From: Lineolata rhizophorae
Taxonomy: Eukaryota; Ascomycota; Dothideomycetes; Lineolatales; Lineolataceae
Assembly: GCA_010093515.1 (NCBI GenBank)
Contig: MU001676.1
Coordinates: 29,688-93,687, forward strand
Direction: 5' to 3'
Length of the DNA: 64,000 bases
Shown here piece after piece: positions 57,473 through 64,000 of this stretch (the stretch's first letter is position 1; every line of letters starts with the position of its first letter). Below the pieces are notes generated by a model. It worked only from the letters and a program-made list of their open reading frames with translations, was not told the DNA's origin and made no database searches. Position numbers and translations under genes: made by a program.

Positions 57473-58168
57473 GGTATGATGAGTCTAGGCTTGCTCTACC
57501 TTTGCAAGTGGCCGTTTCTCCATAAATGACCTGCATATATTCCATCTCGGCTTCAGGTAATCAAGTAAATCCCTATATCCGTTCGGTCCATTTCCACAAA
57601 TAACAATGGTTCTATGACGTGGCTTCTGCAATTTGCTAGTTGCGCGTCAGCGTTGACGCATTCACCATACCGATTGAGCCGCTTTGACTACGCCACACAC
57701 TGTGAGCGACGTGCTGGCGGCTGGATTAGAGAGCGTGGGGTTGCAGTCGCGCGAGGCAGAAAACGCCCTTGGCAAGGCTGTGAGAAGATGGAGGGGCTCC
57801 CGTCAGCTCGGAGCTAGAAGCGCCATCGATTGCCAACGCATATATTTCTCATTCTAGCCAACCGGCCTAACTTGTGCATTAGCTTGCAGAAAATGCTGCA
57901 TTATCTTGCTGCCTTACAGAAGTCTTCATTCTAGCCTTACGTTCAACCTTCACCGCAGTTATGGAGTCGCCTTAACTCTAGGATATGCGGACGGTACGAG
58001 GCTGTGCCGTAGCCGACGTGATTAGCTGGCACATACGGCAGCGCGAAATCTAAATATCGCTGGCTTCAGATGAAACGAGGCTTAGCCTTCGGGCCTCCTC
58101 ATGGAGACGGAATTTGTTTCCGGCATCATAACCTTGAGGCGACCCACGAGGAGCGATACTAGATCGAC
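57473..58168. promoter_or_regulatory. Divergent promoter region
   Basis: About 700 bp between the divergent VWA and hydrolase-ankyrin genes. No supported gene lies here; the 67-codon frame at 57614-57817 looks incidental. A promoter shared or close between these two accessory genes would favour co-regulation, but no site is recognisable. Confidence 0.4.
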
Positions 58169-60761
58169 GTGTTCCGGACCCGAATCATGGCATCCCGACG
58201 CGTCCCAAGAACGTTCAGGGCAACCAATGTGCCCTGCTCAACTAGTAAATCAAGCTTAGAAGCAGCAGTGTGTACGCTTTGCGATCCGACAGAAAAGGAC
58301 AGCATTAAGATTAGAACGACAATTGCTCCATCATGCACGGATGCTAAACGGTCCCAGACCGCGATCATAACTTTTGATCCCTCAACCCCTCAAAAGCTCG
58401 CCCAAGCTAGCAAAGTGTATATAATTGTGGATGGCGCTGACGTAGAGATCGATTCGGACTTTTTTGGCCTTACGCAACTCTACCCGCCCAGAGGCAAGAA
58501 AGTCTCTGCAGAGTAAGTTCTAAGAATGCTTTCTGACTATTGCAGACGCTAACAAACTGCTATAAAGCATCGTGGCAGTCACCGGTCTCAATGGCCATGC
58601 GTTTGGATCGTGGTCCGGTGGGCCTTCAAAGAAGATGTGGCTTCGGGATTTTCTATGCGAAGATGATGTTCTCAAGACCTGTAGGACCATGATATTCGGA
58701 TACAACTCCAAGCTGCGTGATGCGGCTGATCATTCCATGTTCGAGTACGTGCGGAGCTTTTTAGGTGAACTAAGCAAGGCAAGATCGTCTGAAGAGGTAA
58801 TTCCCGTCCCCTCCGACCTTAGAGATTGGAACGCTCGACTAATTGGAGTTATAGGAAAGACGAAGACCAATCATATTCATCGGCCATAGCTTTGGGGGCA
58901 ATATAATCACACATGTAGGCTTAGCATTACACTCAATAAATTACAGCACATGAGTTAACAACGTCAAAGTCCCTCCCTTACGCCAAAACCTACGAAAGCG
59001 ATGCCAAGATATGCTCTATTGTCAAGGCGACATACGGAATGCACTTTTTCGGTGTCCCTCACAACGGGATTGCTCTCGATGACGTGGTTGACATGGTAAA
59101 AGACGGCTCTAAGCCTGAAAGAGTCGAGTTGGTCAATGAGATCATCAATACTGCAAAGAGCTTGACATTTCCAAAAGAGAATTTCAAGAACATGGCAACC
59201 AATTTGAAAATTGTTTCCTTCTATGAAACTAACATGACGAAGAAGGTTATCAAGGTACGTGTAAAAGAACGCGGGCTAATTACTTGCCTCATAAGCACTA
59301 CCAATTGAAGCCGAAATTCCTCAAACTTGCCTACTAACTTCCAAGGCAAGGGCGAAAGCGGATATGGCCGAGATGGAGATCACATTATGGTGGTTAAGAG
59401 AGAATCAGCAGTCTTGGGGCTCCCATCCAGCATCGAAACAGCTATTCCAGTCGACGAGAATCACTCGAGCATGGTCAAGTTCCCAACTCGTACAAACAAA
59501 ACATATGAACACGTTCGCAGTTTTTTGCAAGACTGGGTAAAGGCGGCAGAGAAAGTCGTTTCTGAACGATTTGGTATGCTCGTGCTCGAGTTCCCGTTGT
59601 TGACGTGCTAGCTCTCAATTAGTGCTAACTCTCATTTAGAGGAAGACAAAAGTCCGCTAGTTCAATTTCTAAAGAATCTTCACACGGCCATCGAGCCGTC
59701 GTATCTCTCATCACAAGCACTTCGGATCGCAGCATACAGTGGACTGCATCACGACATTTTGCAACTGCTCATCGCAGGTGCTGATCCCAACTTCTACGAA
59801 GGTCTTGCGAGAAGATACATGTTGTACGTTATCTCTCTACTCCACGTTAGAGTGCGTCAAAAACCTGATTAAAGCTAGGAAAGCTACGCAGGCAAAGCAT
59901 TGCACATTCCCTACGGACATCTCGTTTGAGAGTGGGGAGACAGCACTTTCCACCGCTTGCAAAAAAGGTCACAAGGAGATCGCACAAATCCTACTCAGAA
60001 ACGGCGCCAACCCAAACCTGGCCATGACAGACGGGACTACACCTCTTCACCTAACTGCCAGACGAGGGCATGGAGAAATTGTCTACACGATCCTTCAATA
60101 TCGCGCGAACCCGGACTTGTGCATGACAGACGGAACTGCGCCGCTACATATCGCTGCGAAGGAAGGGCACATGGCCATTGTCCGACAACTTCTTGAGCAT
60201 CACGCAAATCCGAATGCAACAGACATGTGGGGTACAACGCCTCTCCACGAAGCCGTCCGGAATATGAACCACGGCCATCTTATCACATCCGAACTGCTCG
60301 CTCGCGGCGCCGATCCCAACTCATCGCTTAACCACAGCAAAAACACGCCCTTGCATCTAGCAGCAAATGCCGGCCACGCAAAGACGGTCGAACTCTTGCT
60401 CGAAGGCGGAGCGAATCCGGAAAGGGCAAACGTCGGCGGGCGCCGAGCGCTGCATGAAGCAACTGAATGGGGACGGTACGGGGTGGTGGAAAGGCTTCTT
60501 GTCAAAGGCGCAGACATACACGCTCAAGACAGATTCGGGTCGACCGCGTTGCATGAAGCGGCGCGCAAGGGTCACGGTTTTCTCATACCTCTCTTGATGA
60601 AAAAAGGGGCCAATGCAAATGCAAGGCTGCACCGCGGCCGCGGGAAAACGCCGTTGGAATTGGCAAGGGAAAAGGGTCATTCAGGAGCAGTGGAGGCTCT
60701 AGAATCCTATTTGCAAGAGCAACCTTCAAAGCAGCCAACGATGACCCTAGAAACAGCGTAG
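58169..60761 (+). CDS. Alpha/beta-hydrolase (NLR-type lipase-like head) fused to ankyrin repeats
   Basis: Seven exons by splice signal and phase: 58169-58512, 58568-58796, 58855-58914, 58970-59254, 59351-59573, 59640-59801 and 59851-60761. The product has 737 residues (731 from the second ATG at 58187). The head follows fungal NLR-associated serine-esterase domains: VAVTGLNGHAFGSW (near 117), MWLRDFL, PIIFIGHSFGG with nucleophile Ser203, MHFFGVPHNG (about 245), and His344 in DENHSSMVKF. After a short helix (SPLVQFLKNLHTAIEP) about nine ankyrin units run from ~400 to ~725 (for example TTPLHLTARRGHGEIV, STALHEAARKGHGFLI). No NACHT or NB-ARC P-loop lies between. The GTCTTG donor at 59802 is weak, so that junction could instead be a frameshift. 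There is no signal peptide or membrane segment. Confidence 0.82.
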
Positions 60762-61236
60762 TATATAGCAGAATTCGACTTTCAGGGCTCTATACGGATG
60801 CTATACTTGGAGTGGGAGATCTGAATGGCATACGTGGACTTGGTGTCCGGAAATGTAGTCGCTGCAGATGGTACCTGCATGTAACCACTAGCGCGAGGTC
60901 CTGGATTCCACGATACCACGGGCACGTAGTAGCAGAAGTATTTTTTCGCACGTAGCTAGCAAATCTGTGTTAGCTCTCCGGGATGCTGAAGAACGGTGCA
61001 TTCGACTCGGAACGTGATCATCTAAACGTGTCTGCAAGCATATAGTTCACTCTTCTATAGCGAACGCTCTGTCATTCCTCCGCTCAACTCCACAATTCAA
61101 AAAAATCTTTCTATATATTACATTCTCCAACATGGGACCGCCCATCAGATTGTTTGGCCTTTCCGATTTCACGTAGAATGGAAGAAAAAAGAACAAACAA
61201 AACTGTCGGAGCCTTTGGAAATGGGCAAAAGTGTGT
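60762..61236. other. Intergenic, no supported gene
   Basis: The 3' flank of the hydrolase-ankyrin gene and of the remnant on the other strand. A minus-strand frame at 61268-61047 overlaps the remnant and has no features of its own. Confidence 0.4.
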
Positions 61237-61523
61237 TTAGGCTTTCGTTGAAACGATTTCCTCGGCAAATGCTTTAACCTCGCGGCTAACTTTCGGCGTT
61301 TTGAAAAGTGAACATTGGCTTATTTCTCTTACCTTCCAAGGCCCATTATTGACGGCTACATGACTCTGTTGAGGCGTGGAGACATCAACCTGATCTCTCG
61401 TAAGTTCAATGATCCGAAGACGCGCTCGCAAGGATTCCGCAATATAGTACATTGTTCGCGGCTCTAGTCTCGGATCGGTTGCGAGCACCCCTCAGTAATT
61501 TTATCCAACGTAAGGTCGTTCAT
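61237..61523 (-). pseudogene. Small gene remnant with a single-base frameshift
   Basis: From the ATG at 61523 the first 12 codons read MNDLTLDKITEG. The frame then hits a stop within a few codons, but inserting one base at the GGGG run (near 61488-61491) continues into a natural 82-codon frame (ATDPRLEPRTMYYIAESLRA ... IVSTKA, stop at 61237). Without this shift only the inner frame from 61488 is open. The product would have about 95 residues, helical and charged. I recognise no family. It could be a sequencing error rather than decay. Confidence 0.4.
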
Positions 61524-61764
61524 TTTAGACTTAGTCCTATTCGAAACCCTTTTCGATTGATTTGTCCTAATTGGATCAGATCATTCTGAAGACTTATTCT
61601 CATCGTCACACTACTCATTGAGCTCTCCCTCTCCAGCGCGCCACCATGGGCGAGTCGTCGTCGGCCTCCACTAACCAAAGGCCATGCTGCGTTGTATACA
61701 ACGTAACTTTGACTTGCTCCGAAGGAACGAACAATCCGAGAATTGAGTTAGAATAGAAGTCTCA

Positions 61765-63533
61765 CCGAGATTCCCGAGCGAAAGGGACTAGGAAACTGCC
61801 GCGAGTTTGAAGTCTGTGCTGACTTTCAGGAGGGAACTCCGGGAATGAATCTGGACTACCACTTGTTTTTTTTTTATAAAGCTCGGCCTCTGAGTTACCT
61901 GGACTGGCGCCGTATTGTCTCAAATTTCTAGTCAGACCCAGAGTAATTCGATTGATGTGCTGTGAGACAGCGAGGCTTCCGGACCGCATAGAGGTGATTC
62001 GAACTCAGAGAAAGTGGGTCAAGGCTGAAGGACTTGTCTGGAAATTCATTGCTGCTGCTTGTACTATCAACTACGTCGATGGGGTGTTGTGGAAGTGTCC
62101 CATGGGGAGTGAAACTCTGGCTTAGGTTGTTTAGCATTCCTTCTTCCCAGACTAAAGCGTCATGGTGCCCAGGTGTCGTGTTTTCGCTGAAGACATCCGA
62201 ACCTTAGCAATGTTTAGCACCAGTGTTCTTGATCTTCCTAACCATAAGGCCATGATGGGGAAGGGGTTCTGCTCCAACCTCGCAGTATACCCGGACCCCC
62301 GGAGGGTGTAAAACTACACTCATTGATGACGTTTGTAGCCTGGTGGCACAAACTCAGTTGCGGTGTGTCGAAGTCTTCTTCGCCTGCGCAAGTGACAGTA
62401 CCTTCTCCAATCATTGCCTCGGATACCTGGGAGCAAGTTTTCGTAGATTCGCTGCTGATATTGAAATCGCACGCGCCTGGAGGCAACTGTACAGTGTGGT
62501 GGCCAACTCCAATGAGTTCGTCCTGTGGTTCACGTGGTCCTTGTCCACCTCCGTCAGAGCTGCTTTTGGTATGTCTTTGTAGTGACCAATCACTTCCAAC
62601 GCTAGTATTAGGGTTAGACGAAGCCTTCGAATTTACAAAACTGCCGATACTATGATCTGACTTGCCCGAGTCAACACAAACGTCGAACTGGTTGTTTTCG
62701 ACTGAGTTCTGAGTGTTGACGACGGATAATTCAATCCGACTAAGTTACTTGAACAAATCCTTCCTAATTGAGTCGATCCTGCCGCCAATCTTATGGGTGG
62801 AAATATCCAGACTTGGCAAACACGTCGCATTCTTGTGTGCTACTTCACCAAGAATGCCCCGGGTTGACGATATTTGTTGTCCGATTAAAGATTCAAGAGC
62901 TGATCGTACACAGGCCACTTCCCCCGGTGAATCCTCAAGCGACTGCAAACGGCGGTTGACCTCCTGAGTCTCTCTAATGATAGATCTATCGGCTTGCTTG
63001 GAGTTCCGTAAGATTGAATCTAGCTTGTCCTCCAGACGTGAGTTCACGTCATGTGTCTACATCATGAACTGAGTGGCCGTAGCTCGTCGATCGTCGTTCT
63101 GACAAAAGTGCGTGTACAGATTTCGGGTCGCTGTGATATTGGAGTTGACACTATCTCCCAGCTGCTGCAACTTGCTATCGAGTTTAGACATGGCATCCAA
63201 ATACTTGGCCATGTCGTTAATGTGCGGGTGGATCGCTGGCCTGTGCATCGTTGCGCCATTAGCTTCGTCCTATTAGTCTGGAAGGATCATCTCCTCTTAA
63301 CCAGGGGTATGTCAGTAACCTGTAATTTGTGGAAAATATTCAGAAAGCGTAATCGCGGCACTGTGCACTAATAGCCAAAGAGATAGAAGAGTACACATGG
63401 GTTAGGAAATGAACCCGACGTCTACATCATACCTACCAAGATTTGACCAGTAGATGGATGTTGATGTATTGTCATAGCGTGTTTTACTCTCCACTACGGA
63501 GACGCCGCGAGACGGCCTGTGTGGAGACGACAT
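61765..63533 (-). pseudogene. Disrupted coiled-coil protein gene
   Basis: The ATG at 63533 starts MSSPHRPSRGVSVVESKTRY and runs to a GTAGGT donor at about 63433. Intron limits after that are unclear. From about 63263 to 62238 a single frame reads as a heptad-rich protein (YLDAMSKLDSKLQQLGDSV; RETQEVNRRLQSLEDSPG), then a Ser/Gly-rich part. Two stops interrupt it: TAG at 63059-63057 and TAA at 62747-62745, each explicable by one C-to-T change (CAG, CAA). A frame change near 62235 leads to NNLSQSFTPHGTLPQHP, and another near 61985 to HINRITLGLTRNLRQYGASP, ending near 61765. A run of T/A at 61867 is a likely indel site. Its Ser/Pro/His start and coiled coils recall the genes at 22.5-28.3 kb, but homology is not demonstrated. 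Confidence 0.55.
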
Positions 63534-64000
63534 TGTTTGGCGTGTCGAATGGTAGCAATAATGGACGAATGATTTGGAAGCCGGAATTGTAACTGAGATT
63601 TTATTGTATTGGCTAGGAAAATGGTGCAATTGGAATGGCTACGAGTGTTGCTATATTTATAAATGGGAATAGCAAGACGCCTAAATAGAAACATCGTATA
63701 TAGGCTGCCGTTGCACCTGGCAACGAAGAAAGCTTTATGTTCCCCGTATAACTCATCACGTTGAGGGTACCCGAGATCTTTCGCGTCGCCTTCACGTGTT
63801 GTCTACTATTTATAGTCATGCCGGAGACGTCTTGTATCTAAGCAATACTTCCTATAGCCTATATCTGTACGCTACGAGGTCTAGGTGGCGTTGGAGGATG
63901 AATGTAGCTGTAGATAGTTCCGTGCACCACGACAAATGCGAACAGATTAGTCTATTTTGCATAACGTAATCCACCACCTAGTGGCCCACACCACCTAGTG
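63534..64000. repeat. Window end with repeated CCACCTAGTG
   Basis: No supported gene. CCACCTAGTG occurs at 63974-63983 and again at the very end (63991-64000), and the inverted core CTAGGTGG is at 63881-63888. This could be the edge of a repetitive element continuing outside the window. The sequence is otherwise AT-rich and should include the former promoter of the disrupted coiled-coil gene. Confidence 0.4.

Overview
The window looks like nuclear DNA of a filamentous ascomycete (Pezizomycotina, most like a Sordariomycete). Genes lie on both strands at moderate density. They are broken by short introns of about 48-96 bp with GT(A/G)AGT-type donors, CTAAC/CTGAC-type branch sites and YAG acceptors. 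The housekeeping proteins are fungal in form: a cytoplasmic dynein heavy chain with the short fungal C-terminus, a cytosolic prolyl-tRNA synthetase, the ESSS subunit of complex I and a PA14-containing GH3 beta-glucosidase. No prokaryotic operon, CRISPR array or convincing tRNA gene was seen.

Layout. 0-6.3 kb is a gene-poor, partly AT-rich island. It holds a pair of ~150-bp direct repeats, a decayed gene for a Cys/His protein, and two small six-cysteine secreted proteins that are effector candidates. 6.3-15.2 kb is a housekeeping block: a tandem-ATPase ABC protein with a degenerate first P-loop, a small divergently transcribed spliced gene, complex I ESSS, a cysteine-rich single-pass membrane protein and a dienelactone-hydrolase-family enzyme. 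15.2-19.3 kb holds one doubtful small gene and a nonsense-riddled pseudogene. Prolyl-tRNA synthetase follows (19.3-21.2 kb). 22.5-28.3 kb carries two coiled-coil, low-complexity proteins of similar architecture on the minus strand, one with a novel-looking ~24-residue internal repeat. 29.4-32.1 kb is the GH3 enzyme, and 33.9-47.1 kb is the 13-kb dynein gene. 49.8-52.0 kb is a membrane-anchored GNAT acetyltransferase-like gene with two apparent compensating frame changes.

53.8-64 kb is an accessory-type region. It holds a Ser/Thr-rich protein, a long disordered protein ending in a von Willebrand A domain, a seven-exon gene joining an NLR-type alpha/beta-hydrolase head directly to about nine ankyrin repeats with no NTPase module, and two disrupted pseudogenes (one coiled-coil).

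Multiexon genes were assembled by eye from reading frames, splice signals and phase, so the exon limits are predictions. The housekeeping genes show no pathway link to one another. The accessory genes at 53.8-63.5 kb might form a rapidly evolving recognition-type neighbourhood, but that is inference. The best candidates for something undescribed are the hydrolase-ankyrin protein, the repeat-bearing coiled-coil pair, the VWA protein, and the pseudogenes whose premature stops fit C-to-T change.
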